Positions 7,969 through 16,773 of a stretch of 64,000 nucleotides of DNA are shown piece after piece. The DNA lies in NCBI RefSeq assembly GCF_014698935.1, contig NZ_JACVMN010000002.1, positions 992,001 through 1,056,000 on the forward strand, read 5' to 3'. Position 1 is the first letter of the stretch, and each line of letters starts with the position of its first letter. The translations under genes and the position numbers were made by a program. This stretch comes from Flagellimonas sp. S3867 (GTDB lineage Bacteria; Bacteroidota; Bacteroidia; Flavobacteriales; Flavobacteriaceae). The notes beneath the pieces were generated by a model. That model made no database searches, was not told where the DNA came from, and was given only the letters and a program-made list of their open reading frames with translations.

Positions 7969-8727
7969 TTAACTTCTTAAATATGAGGCACCATTAACAT
8001 CAATGATAGTTCCTGAGGAATATTCCGCTCCGTCGGAAGCCAAAAACAAAATGGCATGGGCCACTTCTTCAGGTTGTGCCATGCGTTGAAAAGGAGATTC
8101 CCGAAGCAGATTTTCGCGTTCTTTTGTTGTAAGGGTAATAGCGGCCATTTCAGTCTCGGTAAAACCGGGCGCTACTGCTCCGACATAAATATTATGTGGA
8201 GCCAATTTTTTAGCAAGGGATTGACTCATGGCATTCAATGCAGCTTTACTAGCTCCATAAGCTGGTTTCGTAGGTTCTCCTCTAAATGCCCCTCTGGATG
8301 ATACATTCACAATACGACCACCACCCGATTTCATCATGGCTTGTGCGGCACAAAAACACATATTGGCTGCAGCAAATAAGTTGGTTCTAAACGTATTTTC
8401 CCAGGCATCTGTCCAATGATCAAAATCAACCTCATCAATATCATGAAAAATGGAAATTCCAGCATTGTTCACCAAAACGTCTAAAGAACCATAGGCGGAA
8501 ATGAACTCATCAATTAGTGTTTGGCAATTTTCTTTTTGACTAATGTCCTTTTGAAAGAGGTGATGACCTTCGCCGGGCAATTCGGAAAGTGTTTTTTTTG
8601 CTTCATTTAAATTACTGCGAAAATTGATGCCGATTTTGGCACCTTTTTGGGCAAATGCAATTGCGGTTGCCTTGCCAATTCCACGGGAGGCTCCTGTAAC
8701 CAGTACTTTTTTGTCACTAAAGTCCAT
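7969..8727 (-). CDS. SDR-family NAD(P)-dependent oxidoreductase (252 aa), FabG-like
   Basis: It shows the classical short-chain dehydrogenase pattern: nucleotide-binding VLVTGASRGIGKATA (about residues 8-22), NNAG(IS) at about 88, the Ser of NVSSRG, and the catalytic YGASK at about 158-162, followed by VAPGFTETEM. The Arg in INFRSNLNE after beta-2 suggests NADPH preference. The length is typical. The substrate cannot be predicted; FabG or a 3-oxoacyl or sugar dehydrogenase are all possible. It is the first gene of a pair with the small helical protein downstream. Confidence 0.92.
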   Translation of the reverse strand: MDFSDKKVLVTGASRGIGKATAIAFAQKGAKIGINFRSNLNEAKKTLSELPGEGHHLFQKDISQKENCQTLIDEFISAYGSLDVLVNNAGISIFHDIDEVDFDHWTDAWENTFRTNLFAAANMCFCAAQAMMKSGGGRIVNVSSRGAFRGEPTKPAYGASKAALNAMSQSLAKKLAPHNIYVGAVAPGFTETEMAAITLTTKERENLLRESPFQRMAQPEEVAHAILFLASDGAEYSSGTIIDVNGASYLRS

Positions 8728-8806
8728 TTCTTTAGTTCAGTGTTTTGCATAAATATAGCAAGTAATGCGCATTAAATTTCTACCTAGCACATTTTCATAA
8801 GTACAG

Positions 8807-10384
8807 CTACTTTATCACCTCATTCAGAGCACTTTCTAAATCGTTTTTTAGGGATGAATTTATAGTATTATCCTGATCAATTAATTTTTTGGCTTGCTTG
8901 TAATGGGTCTGTGACCTTTCTATTAGGTTATTTTTTTCCAAATAATAGCCAAGCCTGTAATGATTTAAAGTAGATTCTGGATAGCTTTCCACAGCCATTT
9001 CATATAAACGCATCCGATTTACATAGTCAGGATCTTTTTTCCAAGCTAGCCAGTTTTTAAAATCATTGTAAAAAGTGTTTGAAAATGGTTTTGAATTTCC
9101 TTCAGAAACATGGGATTGGTATATGCTATCAATTGCAGACATCCCTTTGGTAACAAAAAGATTTTTAAGAATGGCCATGTTTGGTGGTGGATTCAATCCA
9201 TCTAATCTAAAAAGTGTGTCGACAGCTTTTTCAAACTTTTCGGGTATTCCTCCGCCATAAAACTGACTTAATTTTTCTTCTTTGTTTTTTATTTTGGCAT
9301 TCAAAAAAGCCAATACAAGGTCAGAGGTAACTCTAAACCCCTTTTTGGTGTCACCTTTGAGTTCTCCGATAATGTTGGGAACGTATTCCTCAAACACCCC
9401 AAAATTTAAAACATGAAACTCGGTCATTCCCGGAAAATGTGCAAAATATCGTTCACTATAGGTCAAATCATAAATATAATGCGGAGAAATACTGGGATGA
9501 GGAGCATATATTGCCAGGATGGGAATAGTGATGTTTTGTGGTTGATAGAAACTGGTCTCATTTAAGATATTCTGCTCAAACTGACTTAAAAATCCACCTT
9601 CCAAGCTAACTAGAGCCTTTATTTTTTTATTGCGGGAAGCCAAGGCCGCGCAAAACGAGGATTCTATGGCATTGCCCATTAAAGCAATTTGATTTTTGTC
9701 CACATTCGGAAGTTTTAGTAATTCTTGAAGTGCAAACTCCAAATCATCCACAGCAACTTCCAATCCCTTGACGGAAGCATCCACAGGATGGGAAAATTGA
9801 CCCTTTAAAGACACTCCTGCCACCACATACCCATTACTTGCCAATAGCTCGCAGAGGATGCTTTGAAAGGCAGGGCTTGACCCATTCGGAAATATGACCA
9901 AAGGGAATTTCTGTTGTAGTGCTGCGGGATTTAACGAAGCATTTGTTTTCAGACCCAAAAGCGTGTCCATTTGAGAAGGGCGAAAATCTTTATCCCCTCC
10001 CAGTTCACGAACCTGATATGAAAAAACCTCTTTATAAAATGAGTTATTTTCTTCAATTAGTTGTTTTTCGGTCTCAATGGTGTTCAATCGCGCAAAATAA
10101 TCATATGGTAGGGGCTCTAGAGAGTTTTCTTTAGCGGGATACCAAATATGCAAGGGCAAATTTCGTCCAACTGACTCTTCATTTTTGGGGTAGAGTTTTC
10201 CGCCCCAATCGGCATAAGGAACATTTTCCCTGGAAAGGTCGGATACAAAAAGGGTTTTAAAACCCACCGCATAATCCCCATAGTCCAAAAAATTGGTGAA
10301 CGGTTCTTGACTTTCATTTTCTATGGATTGTTGACAGGCACAAAGAACGAATAGTGCTACCCAAAATATATTTTTGTTTTCCAT
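8807..10384 (-). CDS. Alpha/beta-hydrolase-like lipoprotein without a clear nucleophile (525 aa)
   Basis: A lipoprotein signal (IFWVALFVLCACQQS, likely Cys at about 16) leads to an alpha/beta-hydrolase-like core: LPLHIWYPAKENSLEPLPY, FPLVIFPNGSSPAFQSILCE, LLASNGYVVAGVSLKG, and VDKNQIALMGNAIESS where the nucleophile elbow G-x-S-x-G should be. Here the elbow reads G-N-A-I-E, with no Ser, Cys or Asp at the nucleophile place. PAF-acetylhydrolase or dienelactone-hydrolase-like relatives are likely. The C-terminal 130 residues look like TPR helices (LYEMAVESYPESTLNHYRLG). It may be a non-catalytic binding protein. A 5-nt gap separates it from the secreted protein transcribed just before it. Confidence 0.75.
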   Translation of the reverse strand: MENKNIFWVALFVLCACQQSIENESQEPFTNFLDYGDYAVGFKTLFVSDLSRENVPYADWGGKLYPKNEESVGRNLPLHIWYPAKENSLEPLPYDYFARLNTIETEKQLIEENNSFYKEVFSYQVRELGGDKDFRPSQMDTLLGLKTNASLNPAALQQKFPLVIFPNGSSPAFQSILCELLASNGYVVAGVSLKGQFSHPVDASVKGLEVAVDDLEFALQELLKLPNVDKNQIALMGNAIESSFCAALASRNKKIKALVSLEGGFLSQFEQNILNETSFYQPQNITIPILAIYAPHPSISPHYIYDLTYSERYFAHFPGMTEFHVLNFGVFEEYVPNIIGELKGDTKKGFRVTSDLVLAFLNAKIKNKEEKLSQFYGGGIPEKFEKAVDTLFRLDGLNPPPNMAILKNLFVTKGMSAIDSIYQSHVSEGNSKPFSNTFYNDFKNWLAWKKDPDYVNRMRLYEMAVESYPESTLNHYRLGYYLEKNNLIERSQTHYKQAKKLIDQDNTINSSLKNDLESALNEVIK

Positions 10385-10389
10385 GACTT

Positions 10390-10908
10390 TTATTCTACTC
10401 GGGTGGTTACATCATTAAAAATCTGTGTCCAGTCCTTGTCCTTTTCAAAAACGCTGGCCCATCCGTTCCAAACCAACCGGTTTTTATCGGCATAAGAAAT
10501 GGTGGCTCTAAAGAATCGATCTTCAATTACATTTTTAGGAGTGATGGCAATAATACGCTCGTTTTCCTTGTCCAAAAACCATTTGAATTGCCCATGTAAG
10601 GGAAAATCATGGGCAAAGTTGGTAGCCCTAAAGCAATTTTCTTTTTTATCGTAGTTGATTACGTAGGAATAGTGCCTTTTCCTACCATTTTTTTGCACCA
10701 TTGTTTCGGATTCACATTTGATAAAATTACCGTTGAGGTAATATTTGCAGGTTCGGGTTCCAATTTCTTGATATTCTTTATCCGTGCCTGGATATATGGT
10801 TTCAACGATTTTCCAAGTGCCTATTAAAAAATCCAGATCCTTTATGGATTGTGAAAATGAGAACGAAGACATGGTAACGAACAAGAAGATAATAATTGGC
10901 TTTTGCAT
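10390..10908 (-). CDS. Secreted protein of DUF1579/lipocalin-like type (172 aa)
   Basis: A signal peptide (about residues 1-19, FLFVTMSSFSFSQ) is followed by a small beta-rich domain starting IKDLDFLIGTWKIVETIYPG. The pattern F-L-x-G-T-W, repeated Y-x-x-x-G motifs and many aromatic residues are typical of DUF1579/lipocalin-like proteins. The conserved tail reads VWNGWASVFEKDKDWTQIF. It probably acts in the periplasm, perhaps binding a hydrophobic ligand. It is the upstream partner of the hydrolase-like lipoprotein and 82 nt downstream of an AraC gene on the same strand. Confidence 0.75.
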   Translation of the reverse strand: MQKPIIIFLFVTMSSFSFSQSIKDLDFLIGTWKIVETIYPGTDKEYQEIGTRTCKYYLNGNFIKCESETMVQKNGRKRHYSYVINYDKKENCFRATNFAHDFPLHGQFKWFLDKENERIIAITPKNVIEDRFFRATISYADKNRLVWNGWASVFEKDKDWTQIFNDVTTRVE

Positions 10909-10990
10909 GATGTGATTTTTCCTTGAATTTAGGAACGAAGCCGCTCAGCAAAAGTCTCAATACCCGATTGTACGTCTCAAAAAGTGCTTT

Positions 10991-12097
10991 TTAACCTAAA
11001 TTTTGGATTTTAAATTCCTTGGGAGTCACGCCCGTATAGCCTTTAAACAATCGGTTGAAGGTTGCCTTGGAATTGAAACCAGCATCAAAGGCCAGACTCA
11101 AAATCTTCAAATGGGAATTTTTGGGATCCATCAACTTTTCTTGAACATCCTTTACTCGATATTCATTAACAAATTGGTAAAAATTCTTGTGGAGATGTCC
11201 ATTCAACGCTTCAGAAATAGACCGTTCTGAAATTCCGATAGTCTTGCTCAAACTTGTCAGATTCAGTTCAGGGTTCCTGAAAAGTTTTTCCATGGTCATA
11301 ACGCCATGAAGTTGATCTATAATTCTAATGGACTCCTTATCCGGAATATCAGTGGAAAAATCCTTTGGTTTGGTAATTTTTATTGTTTGAGCTTGTCGAT
11401 AGCCATGTATGCTAATCCAATAGAGCATGCAGGCATACAACAATAGAATGGCGGCCCTATATTCATTCCATTGATTGAAAAAAACCATTCCGCTAATGCC
11501 ACTGCTTACACATAGGAAAACAAATATCAATACAAAGGAAACAACAATGACCGCAATGGTTTTTTTAACCCATTCAAGGTCAATTTTCGTAAAACTGGAA
11601 ACATTGTTGAGCAGTTGCCGTTGATACTGTTTCACTAATTTAAATGAAAGTACCATATAGGTTAAGATGGAAATAACCGCCATGGATTCCAAAAGCTCAG
11701 CCACAAAATGAAACCAATGATACGGAAAATGGTTTCCGGTATAAACCAAATGATAAATGCTGTGGATATAGTTAAGGATAAGTGGGGAGAAATGCCATAG
11801 GTGTTTTTTTGTGAACCTAAAACTTGGGTTGGTCAAGGTGCGAACATAAAAGTAGAAAGCGGGTCCAATCCAATATGAAAATGAAAAAGGCATCCATGCC
11901 AACCACCTATACTGGTTCCAAAAGGATGGATCCAACATATAAGGGGTAAAAGTCAGGCACATACAGATCAAGGCTAATGAAAGAAATCGATTGGCGAATC
12001 GGTTTTCCTTTTTTTCCAACAACAGAAAGCCAAAGACAAAGCCATTGGCAACAGCGCAAATTGTTATAAGTTGAATGATGGAAATATTGAGTTGCAT
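10991..12097 (-). CDS. Membrane-anchored AraC-family regulator (368 aa)
   Basis: The N-terminal 240 residues contain about seven hydrophobic segments (IIQLITICAVANGFVFGFLL, FLSLALICMCLTFTPYML and others), and the last 100 residues are a two-HTH AraC domain ending YTGVTPKEFK. This 7TM-AraC architecture is common in Bacteroidota and resembles membrane-bound sensors. I use the ATG at 12097; a TTG two codons upstream is less likely. It is divergent from the S9 peptidase with about 60 nt between starts, so it may control that gene. The signal it senses is unknown. Confidence 0.88.
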   Translation of the reverse strand: MQLNISIIQLITICAVANGFVFGFLLLEKKENRFANRFLSLALICMCLTFTPYMLDPSFWNQYRWLAWMPFSFSYWIGPAFYFYVRTLTNPSFRFTKKHLWHFSPLILNYIHSIYHLVYTGNHFPYHWFHFVAELLESMAVISILTYMVLSFKLVKQYQRQLLNNVSSFTKIDLEWVKKTIAVIVVSFVLIFVFLCVSSGISGMVFFNQWNEYRAAILLLYACMLYWISIHGYRQAQTIKITKPKDFSTDIPDKESIRIIDQLHGVMTMEKLFRNPELNLTSLSKTIGISERSISEALNGHLHKNFYQFVNEYRVKDVQEKLMDPKNSHLKILSLAFDAGFNSKATFNRLFKGYTGVTPKEFKIQNLG

Positions 12098-12160
12098 TCG
12101 CAATTTCGTTTTGAGGCGTCTTCCTTTTCTGCTACCTTTAAAACTACAAATTTCAAAACT

Positions 12161-14200
12161 ATGCGGAGACTTCTTCTTTTCCTAATTGCAGCCAGTGCCC
12201 TGCAATTTTCAACGGCACAAAAACAAAATTTTTCATACCTCGATGTGTTCGGTTTGCAGTATGTTTCTGACCCTCAAATCTCCCCAAATGGGGAATGGGT
12301 AGTGTACCGCAGAATGGGTTTTGATGTTATGAAAGATCGTTCCGCAGGAAATCTATGGATTATTAATACGGATGGAAGCCAGCACCAAAAGTTAACGCTT
12401 CGTGAAGCAAACGAAAGTAGTCCGGTATGGTCCCCTTCCGGAGATCGCATTGCATTTTCTAGCAGTACCGATGAAGGCTCGGAAATTTATATGTATTGGG
12501 TAGCTTCCGGTAAGGTGGCTAAACTTACGCAGTTGCCATTCAGTCCAAGTTCATTGACCTGGTCTCCGGATGGTCAGCAACTTGCCTTTTCCATGAACGT
12601 ACCTAAAGACCCACCAGTTATTGCCAAGATGCCGAAAAAACCAAAAGGCGCAAAATGGGCAGAATCACCACGAATCACGGATCGTGTTTATCACGAAGCA
12701 GATGGTAGGGGCTATATAAAACCCGGGTTCAATCATATTTTCACTCTTCCGGCAGATGGAGGGGCGCCACGCCGGATCACTTCGGGAGATTGGCACCATA
12801 GAGGCGCATTATCCTGGGCCAAAGATGGCAGCAAAATCTATTTTTCAGCGAATCGGGTAGAAGATTGGGAGTATCGTTTTCGCAATAGCGAAATCTACTC
12901 GGTAAATGTAGAAAATGGCAAAATCAATACCTTGACCGATAGAAATGGACCCGATTATGGTCCAAAAGTATCTCCAGATGGCAAGTATATAGCCTATTTG
13001 GGTTTTGAAGATAAAGTTCAGGCCTTTCAAATAAGAAAAATACACATCATGAATGTTGACGGAACGGGCAAAAGAGTGATCTCTAGTGCGTTGGACCGGA
13101 CTATTTCAGACATTCATTGGAATGCCAAAGGTGATGGACTCTATTTTGCTTATGATGATAAAGGCAATGGTAAGATTGGACAAGTTTCTCTTTCAGGTGC
13201 AGTTTTAAAACTAATCGACAATGTTGGAGGCACTTCTTTGGGAAGGCCTTATGCCAGTGGGTCGTTCAGTGTGTCAAAAAATGGAATCATTGCATATACG
13301 CAATCCCGACCCAGTTACCCTGCAGAGCTGGCGATTCGTAAACCAAAGTCCAAAAATTCCATCAAGATCACTAATTTAAATGGGGCACTGCTAGACTATC
13401 GAGAGCTGGGCAAGATAGAAGAGGTTTGGTATAAATCCTCTATTGATAATCGTGACATTCAGGGATGGGTTGTTTATCCGCCCAATTACGATGCGTCCAA
13501 AAAATATCCCTTTATGGTGGAAAATCATGGAGGCCCAATTTTGAATTATGGTGATCGTTTTTCTATAGAAATGCAGCTATATGCATCCGCAGGGTATATT
13601 GTTTTTTATCCCAACCCCAGGGGAAGTACCAGTTATGGAGAAGAGTTTGCGAATTTGCTTTACAATAATTATCCCGGTGAGGACTATAATGATGTTATGG
13701 ATGGGGTAGATCACTGTATTGCAAAAGGAATTGCCCATGAGGATCAATTGTTTGTTACTGGTGGAAGCGCCGGAGGCATCATGTCTGCATGGATGATTGG
13801 AAAAAACAACCGATTTGAAGCCGCTGTTGTGGCAAAACCTGTGATGAATTGGATCAGTAAGACTTTGGTTGCGGACAATTATTTTTACTATTTCGACCAC
13901 CGTTATCCTGGCCAACCTTGGGAAAATTTTGAAGGCTACTGGAAATTTTCTCCCATTTCACTCGTTGGTAATATAGAGACCCCAACTATGGTCATGGTGG
14001 GCATGAACGATTTACGCACCCCACCCAGCGAGGCCAAACAATTGTACCATGCCCTAAAACTGCGCAAAATTGAGACGGTACTGGTAGAAATTCCAGGCGC
14101 AAGTCATGGTATTGCAAGCAAACCTAGCAATTTGATCACTAAAATTGCCCATACGGTGGCTTGGTTCGAAAAGTATAGGACGGATAAAGAAAATGAGTAA
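12161..14200 (+). CDS. S9-family serine peptidase, secreted (679 aa)
   Basis: A signal peptide (RRLLLFLIAASALQFSTAQ) decides the ATG at 12161 over upstream in-frame codons. Residues 30-400 form a WD40-like/TolB beta-propeller with repeats such as SPVWSPSGDRIAFSS and LTWSPDGQQLAFS. The C-terminal peptidase domain has the nucleophile motif VTGGSAGGIMSAW, the Asp in MVGMNDLRTPP and the His in PGASHGIAS. The propeller gates entry of short peptides in the prolyl-oligopeptidase and acylaminoacyl-peptidase group. It probably works in the periplasm on oligopeptides. The next gene starts inside its last codons. Confidence 0.93.
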   Translation: MRRLLLFLIAASALQFSTAQKQNFSYLDVFGLQYVSDPQISPNGEWVVYRRMGFDVMKDRSAGNLWIINTDGSQHQKLTLREANESSPVWSPSGDRIAFSSSTDEGSEIYMYWVASGKVAKLTQLPFSPSSLTWSPDGQQLAFSMNVPKDPPVIAKMPKKPKGAKWAESPRITDRVYHEADGRGYIKPGFNHIFTLPADGGAPRRITSGDWHHRGALSWAKDGSKIYFSANRVEDWEYRFRNSEIYSVNVENGKINTLTDRNGPDYGPKVSPDGKYIAYLGFEDKVQAFQIRKIHIMNVDGTGKRVISSALDRTISDIHWNAKGDGLYFAYDDKGNGKIGQVSLSGAVLKLIDNVGGTSLGRPYASGSFSVSKNGIIAYTQSRPSYPAELAIRKPKSKNSIKITNLNGALLDYRELGKIEEVWYKSSIDNRDIQGWVVYPPNYDASKKYPFMVENHGGPILNYGDRFSIEMQLYASAGYIVFYPNPRGSTSYGEEFANLLYNNYPGEDYNDVMDGVDHCIAKGIAHEDQLFVTGGSAGGIMSAWMIGKNNRFEAAVVAKPVMNWISKTLVADNYFYYFDHRYPGQPWENFEGYWKFSPISLVGNIETPTMVMVGMNDLRTPPSEAKQLYHALKLRKIETVLVEIPGASHGIASKPSNLITKIAHTVAWFEKYRTDKENE

Positions 14201-14627
14201 AAGAAAACGACATTGGCTTTGGAATGTACTCATAGTACTTACCCTGGCAACATGTATTTTTGCCTTTGTGATCCACTATAGAAATTGGCACAAGATTGAA
14301 GAGGGAGAATTAAAGATTCTATCCGGAATTTATTATCAAAAGATTCCCATTTCGGAAATTGATAGTATTATGTTTGTCGATAGGATTCCAGAACTGGAAC
14401 GCTCCAACGGCTTTTCTTGGGAGGTTACGGAAAAAGGGGTTTTTAAAGATTCATTGACTGAGACCAAGGTCTATGTTTTTGTAGACGACCTAAGACAACA
14501 AAAAATACGGTTGGTCCATAACGATTCTCTTAAAATCTTCCTCAACTTTAAGGATAGCCTGGAGACGCAGAAGGTATACCACCTTTTGAATGAAGAATTG
14601 TTGGCCAACCTTAAAGACCCAATTTGA
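14193..14627 (+). CDS. Single-pass membrane protein of unknown function (144 aa)
   Basis: A basic start MSKRKRHW precedes one membrane segment (about 9-28, NVLIVLTLATCIFAFVIHY). The remaining 115 residues form a beta-rich extracytoplasmic part (LKILSGIYYQKIPISEIDSI). The start overlaps the peptidase gene by 8 nt, so the two are translationally coupled. This is the first ATG after the peptidase frame allows one, and a longer frame upstream would lie inside the peptidase. The layout recalls small PH-like membrane proteins. No function is assigned. Confidence 0.75.
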   Translation: MSKRKRHWLWNVLIVLTLATCIFAFVIHYRNWHKIEEGELKILSGIYYQKIPISEIDSIMFVDRIPELERSNGFSWEVTEKGVFKDSLTETKVYVFVDDLRQQKIRLVHNDSLKIFLNFKDSLETQKVYHLLNEELLANLKDPI

Positions 14628-14628
14628 C

Positions 14629-14663
14629 TTTGCTGTCGTATACGTTTAAGAAATATAATTTTG
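14629..14663 (+). promoter_or_regulatory. Candidate Bacteroidota promoter upstream of the DUF2141 gene
   Basis: TTTG at 14629-14632 and TAATTTTG at 14656-14663 match the -33 and TAnnTTTG -7 elements with 23 bp between them, the upper end of the usual range. The start codon of the DUF2141 gene follows 13 nt after the -7 element. Confidence 0.5.
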
Positions 14664-14676
14664 TCCCAAATTAGAT

Positions 14677-15084
14677 ATGAGAACACTTACTTTATGCACT
14701 TTCGTGATTCCAGTATGGCTTTTTTCCCAAAATACCATCTCGGTTAAGGTACACAATGTTTCATCTGAAGATGGAAAAATAAATGTAGCCGTTTACGATT
14801 CGGACGAATCCTTTTTAAAGTTTGACAAGGTATTAAAAACAGGTTCCGTGGAAGCACAAGAAGGAATGGTAGCTTTAAAAATTGAAAATATGCCGGCCGG
14901 CGAGTATGCTTTGGCCGTTTTTCACGATGAAAATTCCAATAATAAACTGGACACAAATTGGTTGGGAATTCCGAAGGAAAAGGTGGCGTTTTCAAAAGCA
15001 AAAATGCACACTTTTGGACCTCCCAAATACAAGGAGTGCGTTTTTAGTGTAAATTCAGACTATGAAATCAACATTGAGCTGTAA
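14677..15084 (+). CDS. DUF2141 secreted protein (135 aa)
   Basis: A signal peptide (LTLCTFVIPVWLFSQ) is followed by a beta-sandwich with the DUF2141 signature: GKINVAVYDSDESFL, then MPAGEYALAVFHDENSNNKL, then NWLGIPKEKVAFS. Family members are small periplasmic proteins of unknown role, common in Bacteroidota and Proteobacteria. The acidic D-E-N-S-N-N-K-L-D loop might bind a divalent cation; this is speculative. The gene has its own promoter and is followed 24 nt later by the DUF423 gene. Confidence 0.88.
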   Translation: MRTLTLCTFVIPVWLFSQNTISVKVHNVSSEDGKINVAVYDSDESFLKFDKVLKTGSVEAQEGMVALKIENMPAGEYALAVFHDENSNNKLDTNWLGIPKEKVAFSKAKMHTFGPPKYKECVFSVNSDYEINIEL

Positions 15085-15108
15085 CGAATCTAAAACACAA
15101 AAGCTTTA

Positions 15109-15501
15109 ATGGAAACCATTTTGTTGACACAGTTTATTGCAGGTCTTTTTGGATTATTGGCTGTTATTTTTGGTGCATTTGGCGCTCATGCCTTAAAAAA
15201 GAAACTGACCCCGGAGCAGCTACAAAGCTTTGAGACCGGAGTCAGATATCAAATGTATCATGCTATTGTACTATTGGTTTTGAGCTATAATTTTGGTTTT
15301 GACCGTCCTTTGGAACAATACATAGTCTATTGTTTTATTCTTGGAATCTTTCTTTTTTCATTTAGTATTTATGGGCTGTGCTTGAGCGCTGCCAGCGATA
15401 AAAAACTTCGTTTTCTGGGACCGGTTACCCCGATTGGCGGATTGTTTTTGGTCATAGGTTGGGCATTATTGCTGTACTCGTTTATAGCTCCAATGCTTTA
15501 A
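15109..15501 (+). CDS. DUF423 inner-membrane protein (130 aa)
   Basis: Four membrane segments are visible, with the family motif FGAFGAHALKKKLTPEQL after the first segment and FETGVRYQMYHAIVLLVL in the second. The third and fourth segments include GPVTPIGGLFLVIGWALLL. These features identify DUF423 (YgdD/YwdK). The function is unknown; E. coli YgdD is a small inner-membrane protein. It probably shares a transcript with the DUF2141 gene just upstream and ends 2 nt from a convergent gene. Confidence 0.9.
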   Translation: METILLTQFIAGLFGLLAVIFGAFGAHALKKKLTPEQLQSFETGVRYQMYHAIVLLVLSYNFGFDRPLEQYIVYCFILGIFLFSFSIYGLCLSAASDKKLRFLGPVTPIGGLFLVIGWALLLYSFIAPML

Positions 15502-15503
15502 AC

Positions 15504-16028
15504 TCATTCAATGTTCACAGGTGTTATCTTGTCATAAAACCAAGGTGTATGTTGGTTGGTAACGGCAACCCATTTCCATTTTTCGTTTTGTTTTTGGGCG
15601 TTTAGCGTCATGAGACCAATTTCCTTAAAAGTGGTGTCCGCTGGATTTTCTTTTTTGAACCAAAACATCTTCCAAGAATAATAGGCTAGTGCATTATTGC
15701 GGTCCAAGAAGCGGATTTTTGGGGTACCAATCTCATAATAGTAATCCAAGGAATCATTTTTAGTAAACATTAGGTGAAACTTTTCCAATTCCTTTTTACC
15801 TGCAAATAAATAGCCTTGCGAATTTATCCATGTAGCATCTTCTGAAAACTGTGGCATTACCAAATCAAGATTTTTATCGATCATGGATTTTTCACGATTT
15901 TGAATCATCTTCACTAAATTCAAAGAATCTTCTTGAAAAGACCCTTGAGTTTGACTGAAGTGATTTTCTTTTTTGCAAGCGGGCAGCAAAAACCCAATGC
16001 AACATAAAAACAGATAGATTTTTTTCAT
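15504..16028 (-). CDS. NTF2/DUF4440-like lipoprotein (174 aa)
   Basis: The signal LFLCCIGFLLPACKKEN ends in a lipobox with Cys at about 18. The remainder is one SnoaL/DUF4440-type alpha+beta fold: MIDKNLDLVMPQFSEDATWI, LFAGKKELEKFHLMF, NALAYYSWKMFWFKK, and the closing WKWVAVTNQHTPWFYD. Family members bind small ligands or act as isomerase-like enzymes; here it would sit on a membrane facing the periplasm. It is the last gene of the sigma-factor operon (3 nt after the DUF4097-like gene). A binding role is inferred from the fold. Confidence 0.8.
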   Translation of the reverse strand: MKKIYLFLCCIGFLLPACKKENHFSQTQGSFQEDSLNLVKMIQNREKSMIDKNLDLVMPQFSEDATWINSQGYLFAGKKELEKFHLMFTKNDSLDYYYEIGTPKIRFLDRNNALAYYSWKMFWFKKENPADTTFKEIGLMTLNAQKQNEKWKWVAVTNQHTPWFYDKITPVNIE

Positions 16029-16031
16029 CTG

Positions 16032-16745
16032 CTAAAGCCTTAGGTACATATTGCCGTTGATAGTGTTCAATCGAAGACGGTTAGTTGCACCGCTAAAACT
16101 TCCCTCCACTTTTTGTCCCACATGACGGTCGGTAACTTTTAACTTCAATTTTTCATCCGCATATATATTACCATGAATGGTCTCCGCCGTCAATCGTGAA
16201 TTGGCCATGACCAAATCAATTTCTCCATTAATGGTTTTCAAATCGAGATTGCCATTGTATTTTTTAATATCAATATTACCATTGATTAAGTCTGCCGTAA
16301 AGTCCGCTTCAATGATATCGGCTTTTAGATCTCCATTTATGCTACTCACAGAGAAGTTTGCATTTTTGGGCACATAGAGCACATAGTTAAACTCATACAT
16401 GTCACTGGTATAGTAATGTCTACGACCATCTTTAGTTTGGCGTTTATTCCATTCATCATGGAAAGCTTTGAGTATAGCTTTGGTTTCAGATGAAATACTG
16501 ATAAAACCATTACTTTCTTTAATGTTGAGCTTGTAAAGGTCTAAATACTTTCCATCTTCAGTGGTGATGTCAGCTTTGAAGTAAACAGTGGATTTGTCCC
16601 AGGTCTTTACTTCGATATCAGAAGCAAATTTTACTTCGACATCAATAATCTGATTGCTGTAGTTGATGTTTTTCTCAATGACTTTTTGGGCATTTAATGA
16701 TAGACAGATGAAGCCTAACATTAGAATGATTACTAAATTTTTCAT
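16032..16745 (-). CDS. DUF4097-like secreted beta-helix protein (237 aa)
   Basis: After a signal peptide (LVIILMLGFICLSLNAQ), the second half is a chain of short N-G-x-I repeats: SSINGDLKADI, LINGNIDIKKYNGNLDLKTI, NGEIDLVMAN, IHGNIYADEK and TINGNMYLRL. These stack as a right-handed beta structure in DUF4097/head-GIN type proteins. It acts in the periplasm or at the surface. Its paralogue lies 28 nt upstream in the same operon, downstream of an ECF sigma and anti-sigma pair. The two are likely envelope proteins controlled by that sigma factor; the ligand is unknown. Confidence 0.85.
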   Translation of the reverse strand: MKNLVIILMLGFICLSLNAQKVIEKNINYSNQIIDVEVKFASDIEVKTWDKSTVYFKADITTEDGKYLDLYKLNIKESNGFISISSETKAILKAFHDEWNKRQTKDGRRHYYTSDMYEFNYVLYVPKNANFSVSSINGDLKADIIEADFTADLINGNIDIKKYNGNLDLKTINGEIDLVMANSRLTAETIHGNIYADEKLKLKVTDRHVGQKVEGSFSGATNRLRLNTINGNMYLRL

Positions 16746-16773
16746 GACCGCTCGTTTTTTGATGTTATGTTGA

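Noticed and set aside
12071..12160. Upstream extension of the S9 peptidase
   Set aside because: The in-frame codons before 12161 would place 30 residues ahead of a clear signal peptide and overlap the AraC start.
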